DNA from: Nitrospirota bacterium
Lineage (GTDB): Bacteria; Nitrospirota; Thermodesulfovibrionia; Thermodesulfovibrionales; UBA6898
Assembly (NCBI GenBank): GCA_021783515.1
Contig: JAJXTV010000001.1
Span: 124,001-188,000 of the forward strand
Length of the DNA: 64,000 nt
Reading direction: 5' to 3'
Shown here in pieces: positions 25,638 to 35,109 of this stretch (within the stretch, counting starts at the first letter, position 1; each line of letters begins with the position of its first letter). The notes under the pieces were generated by a model. That model worked only from the letters and a program-made list of their open reading frames with translations, did not search any database and was not told where the DNA came from. The position numbers and the translations under genes are program-made.

Positions 25638-28443
25638 GATATTTACCGCTGAATTCCCTGACCGCGCTTCTCCTTCGCTCGAAGGCATCGATAAAGGACG
25701 CGGCCTCCCCTGCCTCCATGAAAGAGGAGACGCTCCTGATCTTTTCTTCCTCTTTCGCGAGGACCGCTTCGCCCCTCAGTCTCAGGAAGCTTTCGACTCC
25801 CCGATAAAACAGGAAGGTCTCTTTCATCAGTAACGCTTCCTCTTTCCCTATCACACCGGCCTGCAGGAGCCTGCCGAGGGCATCCACCGTCCCCTGGACG
25901 AGGAGCCTCCGATGACCTTTGCAGTGGGTGAGCTGAAGATATTGAACGGTGAATTCGATCTCCTCGATGCCGCCCGGGCCGAGTTTGATGTCCCACCCCT
26001 GCTGCTCCTTCGCCAATTCTCTCACGATCCGCTCCCGCATCTGGAGAATATCCGCCGCCGAGACCTCTCCGCCTCTGGACATCAGCGTCTCCCTCGCCAT
26101 ATTCAGAAACGCGGTCCCCGTCTTTATGCTGCCCGCCATCGGTCTTGCCTTCAGAAGGGCCTGGAACTCCCAGAACGCGGCCGCCCTTTCGTAGTATTTC
26201 CGGAAGCTCTCCAGCGAGGAAACGAGCGGCCCCTTCGCCCCTTCGGGCCTGAGCCTCGTGTCGACACGGTAGGCCACTCCCTCCTTCGTATACGACACGA
26301 GCATCCGCAGAAACTTCTCCGCAGCCTTCGTCACGGACAGTTCCGGTTCCCGCGGGGAGACGAATATCACATCGAGATCGGAACCGAAGGTAATCTCCCG
26401 GCCGCCAAGCTTTCCGAACCCGATCACCGCAAGGCCGTCTGCCGAATCACCGAGCTGCTCAAGCAAAAACGACAGGATCGCCTCGGCGGTCTTGCTCAGG
26501 CCCCTTGTCGCGTCGGCCGCTCCTATCTTCTTCTGGAGAAAGAGAAGCCCCAGCCGCATCTCCTCGGCCTGCTTAACGATCCGGACGGCGTCGTTGAGGG
26601 TGCATCCGCCCGCTGCCGTATGCGCGATTTCCTCTTTCAGCAGACTCACGCTCCTGCGCAGTTTTTCCCCCCAGCCGATCATCTCGAGATAACGCGGCCT
26701 TCCGAGCAGCATCCGTGACAGATATTCGGACTGCGCAAATACGTAGGTCAGCATGCCGACTAGGCTCTTGTCTTTCCTGAACATCTCAAGGTAGGATTCA
26801 TTTGCGCTCAGAAGCTCCGCGAACGACTGCAGGTGATTCAGCGCCGCCCCCGGCGAACCGGTCTCCAGGGCGGACTCGACGAATTGCGGCAGGACCTCTC
26901 CCAGAAGCCTTCTGCCCCTGAGAGTCTGGAAGGAGAAGGTGCTGTCTTTAATCGCCTTTATGTTCCGGACCGCCCTGTCGACATCTTTCAGCCCTCTGCC
27001 TGAGAGGTATTCCCTGAGTTCCGTATCGGACATCTCCTCATCGAAGAAGGTCCCCCCGAGGGCCGGTTCCTCTTTCTTTCCCGTAAACAGGGAATAATAT
27101 ATCCCTCTTACCCGCTGGCGCCGCGCATCGAGGTCGGAAATAAAGGCCGCGGCATTGCGAAATCCCGTCTTCCTCCCGAGGGCCTCAAGCTCCGGCCCGG
27201 CGGGAGGCAGCGTATGGGTCTGAAGGTTGTTCAACTGCTGTAGCCGGTGTTCGAGCGTCCGCAGATAATGATAATTCTCCGACAGAATAAAATAGTCTTC
27301 CTGCCCGACGAGCGCCTTCTGGAGCAGCCGGTGCAACACCTTCACTGTGCTCCTCTCCCTCAGAAGCGGCTCTCTCCCTCCGTAGATGAGCTGAAGGGCC
27401 TGGGCAAAAAACTCGATTTCGCGTATCCCCCCGTACCCCCTCTTGATGTCGCCCTTCTTAAAGGTCGAGTCTATCCTTGTTTTGAGGCTGCGTATCTCGT
27501 CGATCGCGGTATAATCCAGGTATTTGCGGTAGACAAAAGGTTTTATCATCTCCATGAAGGCGGCCGCCAGTTCCGGGTTGCCGGCGACAGGTCTCGCGCG
27601 GAGGAGCATCGCCCGCTCCCACGCCCTCCCCCACGACTCATAGTACATTTCGTACCCGCGCAGGGCAAGAGCAATTGCGCCCCTCTGGCCCTCCGGCCGC
27701 AACCTCAGGTCGACCCGGTAGGCAAACCCGTCCTCGGTATTGAGGGAGAGAAACCGGGTAAGGGACTCTCCGACCTTGCAGTAATACTCGTGGTTGCTGA
27801 TACGGTTGACGCTGATGCCCTGCGCCGTCGTCACCCCGGCTGTCTCCCCCGCCTCGGTGCCGTAGACGAAAATGAGATCGACATCGGAGCTGAAATTCAG
27901 CTCCTCGCCCCCGAGCTTGCCCAGCGAGATGACGGCAAAGGAGTCTCCGTAAGGCGCACCGTAGGTTTCGCTCAATGCGGCGCGGACGATCGCCAGGGAA
28001 TGCCCGATCACCACGTCCGCAACGGCGCTGAGCTCGAGCATGACTTCGGTCAGGTCGATCTTTTTGAGGATATCCCGGAGCGTGGTGCGAAGAGTCTCCC
28101 GCATCTTGAACCCTCTGACTACAGACATGCACCTTTCCAGAGGATAGGAACAGCCTGCAGCCGCTCCCCCTTCGCACAGGATTGCCCTCAGGTCTTCAGA
28201 GAGGACGTCTTTGTCCCGGGGAAGGTCGATCGAGCGAAGGGTCTCAAACAGGACATCGGGATTTGAGATGCAGTAATTCGCCAGAAATTGGCTGAAACTA
28301 AAGAGCACGGATATGTTTCTGATGTTCGAGGCGAGTTCGTCCGCCCTCGTAGGGTTTTCCGCGAGGAAAGAAGAGAGGTTTTTGAGCGACCTCTCAGGGT
28401 CGGGTGTAGCCCCCGCCGCCTCTGTAAGCGTCATTCCCGTCAT
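25591..28443 (-). CDS. glnE: bifunctional glutamine synthetase adenylyltransferase/deadenylase
   Basis: About 950 residues, the normal GlnE length. Two nucleotidyltransferase domains: the N-terminal deadenylase with FSSDVDLIFVYG, and the C-terminal adenylylase with FGSDLDVIFV. Both keep the DxD metal sites. Repeated RVDLRLRPEG and RVDTRLRPEG segments are characteristic. It regulates glutamine synthetase according to nitrogen state. Start uncertain among GTG 28446, ATG 28443 and ATG 28434. The 3' end overlaps pyrE on the other strand. Confidence 0.95.
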   Translation of the reverse strand: MTGMTLTEAAGATPDPERSLKNLSSFLAENPTRADELASNIRNISVLFSFSQFLANYCISNPDVLFETLRSIDLPRDKDVLSEDLRAILCEGGAAAGCSYPLERCMSVVRGFKMRETLRTTLRDILKKIDLTEVMLELSAVADVVIGHSLAIVRAALSETYGAPYGDSFAVISLGKLGGEELNFSSDVDLIFVYGTEAGETAGVTTAQGISVNRISNHEYYCKVGESLTRFLSLNTEDGFAYRVDLRLRPEGQRGAIALALRGYEMYYESWGRAWERAMLLRARPVAGNPELAAAFMEMIKPFVYRKYLDYTAIDEIRSLKTRIDSTFKKGDIKRGYGGIREIEFFAQALQLIYGGREPLLRERSTVKVLHRLLQKALVGQEDYFILSENYHYLRTLEHRLQQLNNLQTHTLPPAGPELEALGRKTGFRNAAAFISDLDARRQRVRGIYYSLFTGKKEEPALGGTFFDEEMSDTELREYLSGRGLKDVDRAVRNIKAIKDSTFSFQTLRGRRLLGEVLPQFVESALETGSPGAALNHLQSFAELLSANESYLEMFRKDKSLVGMLTYVFAQSEYLSRMLLGRPRYLEMIGWGEKLRRSVSLLKEEIAHTAAGGCTLNDAVRIVKQAEEMRLGLLFLQKKIGAADATRGLSKTAEAILSFLLEQLGDSADGLAVIGFGKLGGREITFGSDLDVIFVSPREPELSVTKAAEKFLRMLVSYTKEGVAYRVDTRLRPEGAKGPLVSSLESFRKYYERAAAFWEFQALLKARPMAGSIKTGTAFLNMARETLMSRGGEVSAADILQMRERIVRELAKEQQGWDIKLGPGGIEEIEFTVQYLQLTHCKGHRRLLVQGTVDALGRLLQAGVIGKEEALLMKETFLFYRGVESFLRLRGEAVLAKEEEKIRSVSSFMEAGEAASFIDAFERRRSAVREFSGKYLIGRQPGRPSSPLHG

Positions 28444-28524
28444 CACTACCCATCATACACGATCCGGAGCCGCCCTTTGAAAAAATCATGGGCGAGACAT
28501 CGAACCTCAAAGACCTCCAGTTGC

Positions 28525-28593
28525 GGACACGGTGGTGGGGACGACCCGAAAAGCCTTCTGTCGCGATTCCTTAGCGCATCGGAAGCCACGGCC
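28525..28593. repeat. dispersed intergenic repeat, copy 1
   Basis: About 68 bases that reappear at 41716-41786. The core 28545-28590 matches 41738-41783 at 42 of 46 positions. The core contains a TTCC...GGAA hairpin within a GTGGC...GCCAC frame (the outer stem is imperfect in this copy). It lies between the glnE start and the oppC-type stop. Function unknown; possibly a REP-like element or processing site. Confidence 0.75.
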
Positions 28594-28601
28594 CGAAGAG
28601 T

Positions 28602-29462
28602 TTACTTTCTCTCCGTCTCCCATAGGCGCGGGTCTATCGCGTCGCCGATCCCCTCGCCCAGGAGGTTGTAGCCGAGGACCGTAATGAGGATCGCAAGTCC
28701 CGGAAATACCGAGAGCCACCATGCCAGTTCGATATAATCTTTCCCAAGCGACAGGATGTTGCCCCAGCTCGGCGTCGGGGGCTGTATCCCGATGCCGAGG
28801 AAGCTCAGGGCAGATTCGATGAGAACCGCTCCGGCCACCCCGATTACGGCAGAGACGATGACCGGCGCCATGCTGTTGATCATGACGTGGCGAAAGATAA
28901 TCCGGGCGTCGCCCGCGCCGATCGCCCTTGCGGCAAGAACAAATTCCCTTTCCTTCAGCGACAGAAACTCGGCCCGCACCAGCCTCGCGACGCCCATCCA
29001 GGAGGTCAGGCCAATCACGATCATGATGTTCCATACGCTGGTGCCGATGAAGGCGATCACCGCCAGAATGAGGAAGAAGGTGGGTATCGAGAGCATGATG
29101 TCGATGAACCTCATAACCATCCGATCGGTCCACCCCCCGTAATAGCCGGCGAGCGCCCCCAGAAGCATGCCGATCGCGGTGGCAATCCCGACCGCAACAA
29201 ACCCGACCGCAAGCGAGATGCGCGCGCCCCAGATCATCCTGCTCAGCACGTCCCTGCCGAGGTCATCGGTGCCGAGCGGATGATGAAGGCTCGGGGGCAT
29301 AAGCACGTGATGCCTGTCGATCGCATCGGGATCAAACGGCGACAGCAGCGGAGCCGCCGCGGCGGTCAAAAAAAGAACCAGCACGATGATGCCCCCCGAG
29401 ACCGCCAGCCTGTTTTGTCTGAACCGCTTCCAGAACAGATTTCTTAGGGTCTGTCTTTCCAT
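28602..29462 (-). CDS. peptide/oligopeptide ABC transporter permease, DppC/OppC type
   Basis: 286 residues with six predicted membrane helices. N-terminal OppC-type segment (RLAVSGGIIVLVLFL) and the conserved HPLGTDDLGRDVLSR motif; the ABC-ATPase-contacting EAA loop is VLAARAIGAGDARIIFRH. Forms the channel with the adjacent DppB-type subunit. The start follows immediately after that gene. No ATPase genes are in the window. Confidence 0.93.
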   Translation of the reverse strand: MERQTLRNLFWKRFRQNRLAVSGGIIVLVLFLTAAAAPLLSPFDPDAIDRHHVLMPPSLHHPLGTDDLGRDVLSRMIWGARISLAVGFVAVGIATAIGMLLGALAGYYGGWTDRMVMRFIDIMLSIPTFFLILAVIAFIGTSVWNIMIVIGLTSWMGVARLVRAEFLSLKEREFVLAARAIGAGDARIIFRHVMINSMAPVIVSAVIGVAGAVLIESALSFLGIGIQPPTPSWGNILSLGKDYIELAWWLSVFPGLAILITVLGYNLLGEGIGDAIDPRLWETERK

Positions 29463-30461
29463 CTACTTCGCCCTTATCCTCGGATCGGCAAGCATATACC
29501 CTATGTCCGCCATGAGATTTCCAAAGAGCGTCAGGAACGCGCCGATCGTAAGGATGCCCATGACGGTCGGGTAGTCCCTCGTCATGACGCTCCAGTAAAA
29601 GAGCTGGCCCATGCCCGGTATCCCGAAGATGTTCTCGAAAATGACGCTTCCTCCTATCAGTCCCCCCACGCTGAGCCCCATCAGAGTGATGATCGGAAGG
29701 AGCGCGTTTCTGAAAGCGTGCCGGTAGATCACCAGCCGCTCCGGCAGCCCCTTTGCCCTTGCCACCGTGACAAAGTCCTGCCTGATCACCTCGAGCATGC
29801 TCGAGCGCATGATCCTCGAATCGAACGCCAGACCGGTGAACGCGGAGACGAAGATCGGGAGCATGAGATGCTTCGTCAGGTCCCAGACCTTGCTCCAAAA
29901 GGGCAGGGAGGCATAGCCCATAGACTTCAGCTGGGATATGGGGAGCCAGTTGAGCTCCACCCCGAAGAGGATCATCAGAAGGAGCGCCAGCCAGAAGGAA
30001 GGCACCGCAAACCCGATGAAGACTGTCGTCGTAGCGACCTTGTCCCAGAGGGAATTCTGGTGGGTTGCCGAGAAGATGCCCAGCGGCAGGGCGACGAGCA
30101 GGATGACGATCATCGACAGAAAGTTGATCATAAACGTGACGAAGAGCCTCCGCTCGATCAGGGGTTTCTTGCTGTTCCAGATCTTTTCGATCACGGGGCG
30201 GTGGTCCGACGAAAAAGACTCCCCGAAATCGAATCTGGCCAGCTTCTTTATCCAGAGACCGTACTGAACGATGACCGGCTTGTCGAGGTGGTAAAGCTTT
30301 TCGAGGCGCTCCCTCGCCTCCGGCGTGATCCTCGGGTTAAGCTCCGTGAATATGTCTGTCGGCTTGCCCGGAGCAAGATGAATGATGAAAAACGAGATCA
30401 GCGTGATCCCCAAAAGCGTCGGGACGATCTCCAGCAGCCTTTTGAAAAGGTAGGTAAGCAT
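29463..30461 (-). CDS. peptide/oligopeptide ABC transporter permease, DppB/OppB type
   Basis: 332 residues. Starts with the typical [19 protein letters not shown] membrane segment and H-LAPGKP. The EAA loop is [25 protein letters not shown]. Directly adjoins the binding-protein gene (stop 30462) and the DppC-type gene, so the three are one operon. Confidence 0.93.
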   Translation of the reverse strand: MLTYLFKRLLEIVPTLLGITLISFFIIHLAPGKPTDIFTELNPRITPEARERLEKLYHLDKPVIVQYGLWIKKLARFDFGESFSSDHRPVIEKIWNSKKPLIERRLFVTFMINFLSMIVILLVALPLGIFSATHQNSLWDKVATTTVFIGFAVPSFWLALLLMILFGVELNWLPISQLKSMGYASLPFWSKVWDLTKHLMLPIFVSAFTGLAFDSRIMRSSMLEVIRQDFVTVARAKGLPERLVIYRHAFRNALLPIITLMGLSVGGLIGGSVIFENIFGIPGMGQLFYWSVMTRDYPTVMGILTIGAFLTLFGNLMADIGYMLADPRIRAK

Positions 30462-32105
30462 TCAGGGCACCAGGTGGTGCCGCTGCAGCTCTCCCGGCAC
30501 ATACCATTTCGGCAAATTATACGTAATGCCTATGGGCGAGGGCCTGATCCCCTTGAACCTGGCGTTTACGATCGGGGTAGCGTCGGGGACATAGAGAAAA
30601 ACATAGGGAAGGTCCTCGGCGAGGACCTCCTGTATCCTGAAGTAGGCCTTCTTCCTCTCTTCTATGTTATATGTCCTTCGCCCTTTTTCGAGCAGCGCAT
30701 CGACCTCGGGATTGCTGTAGCTGACGAAGTTGAACTCCTTTTCCTTCGTCTTTTTTGAATACCAGATGTCGTACTGATCGGGGTCCGGGCTGATCTGCCA
30801 GCCGAGGATGACAGCCTCGAAACGTCTCTTGTCGATGAACTCGTTGACGAAGGTCGACCACTCGAGCACCTTGATATCGACCTTGATCCCCACCTTCGCC
30901 AGCCTCCACTGGATTATTGTCGCAGTATTCATCCTGAGGGTATTCCCCATGTTCGTCAGGATGGTGAACCGGAAGGGCCTGCCGTCTTTATCGAGTATCC
31001 CGTCGCCGTCGGTGTCCTTCCACCCCGCCTCCCTCAGAAGGGCCTTCGCTCTTGCAGGGTCGTACGGGTACTTTTTTACGTCCGGGTTGTACGGCCAGGT
31101 ATGGGGCACGTACGGGCCGGTCGCGGAGCTGCCGAGCCCGAAGAGGACGACGTCGATGATCTCTTTCTTGTCTATCGCATACGCGATCGCCTGCCTGACG
31201 CGCCGGTCCTGAAAAAACGGATGCTTCAGGTTGAACCCCAGATAGGTATAGACGAACTGGGGGTAGCGAAACTTCTGGAAATTGTTTTTGAAATATTCGC
31301 TTTCGGTCTGCTTCGTATACTGAATGGGGTTCAGCCCCATCATGTCGACCCCGCCCGTCTGGAGCTCGAGGAACATGGTTGCGGTGTCCGGGATGATGCG
31401 GTAGATGAAACGGTCGATATACGGCCTTCCCGCGAAGTAGTCATGGTTGGATTCGAGCGTCAGCTCCTGACCGGGCACCCAGGTGGCGAGCTTATAGGGC
31501 CCCATCCCGACGGGGTCCCTGCCGAATTCACCCTTGGTGAGGTCCTTTCCCTCGAGGAGATGCTTCGGCAGCACCACGAGGTTTCCCCAGGAGGCAAGCG
31601 CGGGCGCATACGGTTTTCCGTATGTCACTCTGAAGGTATATCTGTCCAGTACCTCGGCCTTCTTCACCTGGAGGAAATCTTCGCTGTAGGCGGTAAGGGT
31701 CTTCTTGTCGGTAATCGTATCGAAGCCGAACTTCACGTCTTCGGCCGTAAATTCCTTCCCGTCCGTCCACCTCACGCCCTTTCGCAGGTGAAAGGTGATC
31801 GTAAGCCCGTCTTTCGAAATGTCCCAGGATTCCGCAAGGTCGCCGATGATGCTCAGATCGGTATCGTACTTTACGAGACCGTTGAAGATGAGACCGGCCA
31901 CGTCCTGGGAGGCAGCGTCACCCGACAGCATCGGGATCAGGATAGTCGGCTCACCGATCGTCCCTTCGATCAGGGCGTCGCCGTATGCAGGGGGACCCGC
32001 GGCCTTGTTCAGCGACTCCTGCCCGCCGGCGCCGGGACCGCCTTTGCAGCCGAAGGCAAAGATCGCTACCGACAGGATTGCAAGGGCAGTCAGGGTATTT
32101 CTCAT
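30462..32105 (-). CDS. peptide-binding lipoprotein of ABC transporter (family 5 solute-binding protein)
   Basis: 547 residues. Lipoprotein signal peptide with lipobox FAFGC, then the SBP family 5 fold: LAESWDISKDGLTITFHLRKG, WTDGKEFTAEDVKF, RVRQAIAYAIDKKEI. A DTDGDGILDKDG loop near residue 365 resembles a calcium-binding loop and is common in such proteins. Binds peptides or nickel-type ligands in the periplasm; the ligand cannot be told from sequence. Little ribosome site is visible at ATG 32105. Confidence 0.92.
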   Translation of the reverse strand: MRNTLTALAILSVAIFAFGCKGGPGAGGQESLNKAAGPPAYGDALIEGTIGEPTILIPMLSGDAASQDVAGLIFNGLVKYDTDLSIIGDLAESWDISKDGLTITFHLRKGVRWTDGKEFTAEDVKFGFDTITDKKTLTAYSEDFLQVKKAEVLDRYTFRVTYGKPYAPALASWGNLVVLPKHLLEGKDLTKGEFGRDPVGMGPYKLATWVPGQELTLESNHDYFAGRPYIDRFIYRIIPDTATMFLELQTGGVDMMGLNPIQYTKQTESEYFKNNFQKFRYPQFVYTYLGFNLKHPFFQDRRVRQAIAYAIDKKEIIDVVLFGLGSSATGPYVPHTWPYNPDVKKYPYDPARAKALLREAGWKDTDGDGILDKDGRPFRFTILTNMGNTLRMNTATIIQWRLAKVGIKVDIKVLEWSTFVNEFIDKRRFEAVILGWQISPDPDQYDIWYSKKTKEKEFNFVSYSNPEVDALLEKGRRTYNIEERKKAYFRIQEVLAEDLPYVFLYVPDATPIVNARFKGIRPSPIGITYNLPKWYVPGELQRHHLVP

Positions 32106-32169
32106 GTGTTGTTAAGATACCGCTTCGCATCCCATTTTTGCAACGGGAACCGCAGGGGTCAGGCGGCCT

Positions 32170-34983
32170 TCAGCGGTGATTTCGCAGGTACCTTCCCGTA
32201 TAAGACTTTCTGGATTTTACAATCCCGGCGGGCGTCCCCTCGAAAACGATCTTTCCCCCTTTGTCCCCCCCTTCGGGACCCAGATCGATGATATGGTCGG
32301 CCGCCCGGATCACATCGAGATTATGCTCGATCACAAGCACGGTATTGCCGCCGTCGACCAGTCTGCCGAGGACGTCGAGAAGCGCCTGCACATCGGCGAA
32401 ATGAAGTCCCACCGTAGGTTCGTCGAGGATATAGAGATACCCGTCCGCCCCTTCTTCCCCCGGGACGCGCGGGGAAGGGAGGTTCCCCATCTCGGCGCAT
32501 ATCTTCAGCCTCTGGGCCTCTCCCCCGGAAAGCGTCGTCGCGGGCTGGCCCAGCCTCAGGTATCCGAGCCCGGTATCGGCCATCAGACCAAGCGGCCCCC
32601 TGATCTTCGGCTGGTCCGAGAAGAAGCCGCGAGCCTCCTCAACGGTCATATTCAGGATATCGCTGATATCTTTGTCCCGGTATCGTATCCGCAAGGCCTC
32701 CGGTCCATAGCGCCGTCCGTCGCATTTTTCGCACCGGACATAGAGGTCTTCGAAAAAATACATCTCCATGAGCTCATAGCCCTCGCCCTTGCACGTCTCG
32801 CAGCGCCCTCCGGTAACATTAAAAGAAAAGAAGCCGGGACCATAGCCGTACGCCCTCGCCTCCCGCTGCTCGGAAAAAAGTCTTCTTATCTGATCGAATA
32901 TCTTGAGGTACGTGACCGGGTTGGACCGCGGGCTCCTGCCGATCGGAGACTGGTCGATCAGCCTCACGCCCTTGAGACCGCCGTCGCCCTCCAGCCTGTC
33001 AAGCGGAAGCGGAGGCTCGCCGCCGGAGCCGAACTTTTTTGAAAGCGCCCGGTAAAGCGTTTCGACGACTAGGCTGCTTTTGCCGGATCCGGAAACACCC
33101 GAGACGACCGTGAGCGTATTGAGAGGAACCCGGAGGTCCACCCCCTTGAGATTATTCCCCCGCGCACCGGACACCGATACGAACTTGCCGGCAGCCCTCC
33201 TCTTCGTCAGGGACACCCCGACCTTCTCGTCTCCCCTCATGTACCGCGCTGTCAGCGTATCCGCGCCGGAAAACTCCTGCGAAGGACCGCAAAAGACCAC
33301 CTCGCCGCCTTTATGGCCTCCGCCGGGGCCGAGTTCCACGATCCATCCTGCCGCCTCGATCACCCCCCTGTCATGCTCGACCACGATCACGGTATTGCCG
33401 AGGTCCGCCAGCCGGTTCATGATCCCGGATATCCTTTCGGTGTCCCTGGCGTGCAGCCCGACAGTCGGCTCGTCGAGGACATACAGCGTACCGGTAAGCA
33501 GCGATGACAGCTGGTTCGACAGATTGATCCTCTGGTATTCTCCGCCTGAAAGCGTCTTGCCATAGCGGTCGAGCGCGAGATAGCCGAGCCCCACCTTCTC
33601 GAGGAACTGAAGCTTCAGCGATACCTGGCGCAGCAGCTCTTTCGCAATGTCTCTCCTGAAGGGAGAAAGCTCGATGCTCTCGAAAAACTTCATGCCTTCA
33701 GTCACCGGCATCCGGCAGATCTCGGCGATATCGAGGCCCGAAATCCTATAGGAAAGCGCCGCCTTCGTCAGCCTCTTCCCCTGGCATTCGGGACAGGTGA
33801 AGCCCCGCCGGTAACGGCTCAGGAACACCCTCACGTGGAGCTTGTACCTCCTGCCTTCCATGTCCTCGAAGAAATCGTCGATCCCGTAAAACCCTTCTCC
33901 TCCCTTAAACAGGAGCTCCTTTTCCTCCGGGGTGAATTCACCATACGGCTTGCGTACGTCGAGGCCCGCCTTCTTCCCCTTGGCCAGGAGCTGCTTCTTC
34001 CACCACCGGTAGGCAGGCTTGTTCCAGGGGTCCACCGCGCCGTCGGCGAGCGAGCGCGATCTGTCGGGTATAATCAGGTCCTCGTCGTAAAGAAGGGTAT
34101 TTCCGAAGCCCTTGCAGACAGGACAGGCTCCGACCGGATGGTTGAAGGAAAAAAGGAGGGCAGTCGCCGGCGGCAGTTCGATTTCGCACTCCTCGCAGGA
34201 GTTGCCGGACGAAAATTGCCGCACAGACGGGGCGCCGCCGTCCATCACGACGACCTTCATCTGGCCGTTTCCCTCTTTCCAGGCCATCTCGACCGAATCG
34301 GCAAGCCTCGGCTCATCCCGTAACACGACCCTGTCAAGGACGACATCATGTGAGGGGAAAGGCGCGCCGACTTCCGATTGCCGCAAGGACGGGGGCACCC
34401 CGCCCCTACTCCCGCCCCCCGACTCCTCAATCCCGACATCATCTATATCGTGTATCTCTCCGTCGAGCCAGAGCCTGCGGAACCCGCGGCCTCCGAGTTC
34501 GTCAAGGGACCCCTGCGCGCTGAAGATGATCAGCGCCTTCTTCCCGGAGTATTTTTCAATCAGCTCCGCTACGACCTGATGCGGGTCCCACATCCTGATC
34601 TCTTTCCCGCACTGGGGGCAATGGGGGGCGGCAATCTTCGCATAGAGCAGGCGGAACAGTTCATAAAGCTCGGTCAGGGTGCCTACGGTCGATCGGGAGC
34701 CCCGCACGGGGTTCTTCTGTTCGAGGGCGATCGCAGGCCGGATGTTGCGGATCGCATCCACATCCGGCCTGTCCAGTTTCTCGAGGAAGAGACGGGCATA
34801 GGTCGAGAGGGACTCGATGAACCGCCACTGCCCCTCGGCGTATATGGTGTCGAAGGCGAGGGAGGACTTGCCGGAGCCCGAAACGCCCGTAATCGCAATG
34901 ACCTTGTTGTGCGGGAGGCTGAGGCTTATATTCTTGAGGTTGTTCTGTCTCGCGCCTTCAATGATAAGATCCTTTTGGGACAT
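32170..34983 (-). CDS. uvrA: excinuclease ABC subunit A
   Basis: 937 residues. DNA damage recognition ATPase of nucleotide excision repair. Two ABC modules: Walker A GVSGSGKSS occurs twice, and the signatures are TLSGGEYQR and TLSGGEAQR. Zinc sites: CEEC...CPVC and CETC...CEKC. Residues about 183-211 are a Gly/Ser/Pro-rich insertion between two conserved strands (DGEIHD and HDVVLDRVV) where homologues have a short linker; it corresponds to a palindromic DNA element inserted in frame. Confidence 0.97.
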   Translation of the reverse strand: MSQKDLIIEGARQNNLKNISLSLPHNKVIAITGVSGSGKSSLAFDTIYAEGQWRFIESLSTYARLFLEKLDRPDVDAIRNIRPAIALEQKNPVRGSRSTVGTLTELYELFRLLYAKIAAPHCPQCGKEIRMWDPHQVVAELIEKYSGKKALIIFSAQGSLDELGGRGFRRLWLDGEIHDIDDVGIEESGGGSRGGVPPSLRQSEVGAPFPSHDVVLDRVVLRDEPRLADSVEMAWKEGNGQMKVVVMDGGAPSVRQFSSGNSCEECEIELPPATALLFSFNHPVGACPVCKGFGNTLLYDEDLIIPDRSRSLADGAVDPWNKPAYRWWKKQLLAKGKKAGLDVRKPYGEFTPEEKELLFKGGEGFYGIDDFFEDMEGRRYKLHVRVFLSRYRRGFTCPECQGKRLTKAALSYRISGLDIAEICRMPVTEGMKFFESIELSPFRRDIAKELLRQVSLKLQFLEKVGLGYLALDRYGKTLSGGEYQRINLSNQLSSLLTGTLYVLDEPTVGLHARDTERISGIMNRLADLGNTVIVVEHDRGVIEAAGWIVELGPGGGHKGGEVVFCGPSQEFSGADTLTARYMRGDEKVGVSLTKRRAAGKFVSVSGARGNNLKGVDLRVPLNTLTVVSGVSGSGKSSLVVETLYRALSKKFGSGGEPPLPLDRLEGDGGLKGVRLIDQSPIGRSPRSNPVTYLKIFDQIRRLFSEQREARAYGYGPGFFSFNVTGGRCETCKGEGYELMEMYFFEDLYVRCEKCDGRRYGPEALRIRYRDKDISDILNMTVEEARGFFSDQPKIRGPLGLMADTGLGYLRLGQPATTLSGGEAQRLKICAEMGNLPSPRVPGEEGADGYLYILDEPTVGLHFADVQALLDVLGRLVDGGNTVLVIEHNLDVIRAADHIIDLGPEGGDKGGKIVFEGTPAGIVKSRKSYTGRYLRNHR
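34351..34437. repeat. GC-rich palindromic element inserted in frame within uvrA
   Basis: An 87-base insertion encoding residues 183-211 of UvrA. Contains GGGGGCACCCCGCCCCTAC and flanking CTTCCGATTGCCGC, a composition like intergenic repeats rather than uvrA coding sequence. Only this copy was noticed in the window. Confidence 0.5.
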
Positions 34984-35109
34984 CTATTATTTTAGCACAG
35001 CGAAACAGCCCGGGCCGAAAAGCCATTTTTCCCCAAACTCGCGGAATCCGGGGCCCCCGCCGGCAGGAACGACCGGAGGGCATTGTTATATTTGGGGAAC
35101 GTCGTCTCC

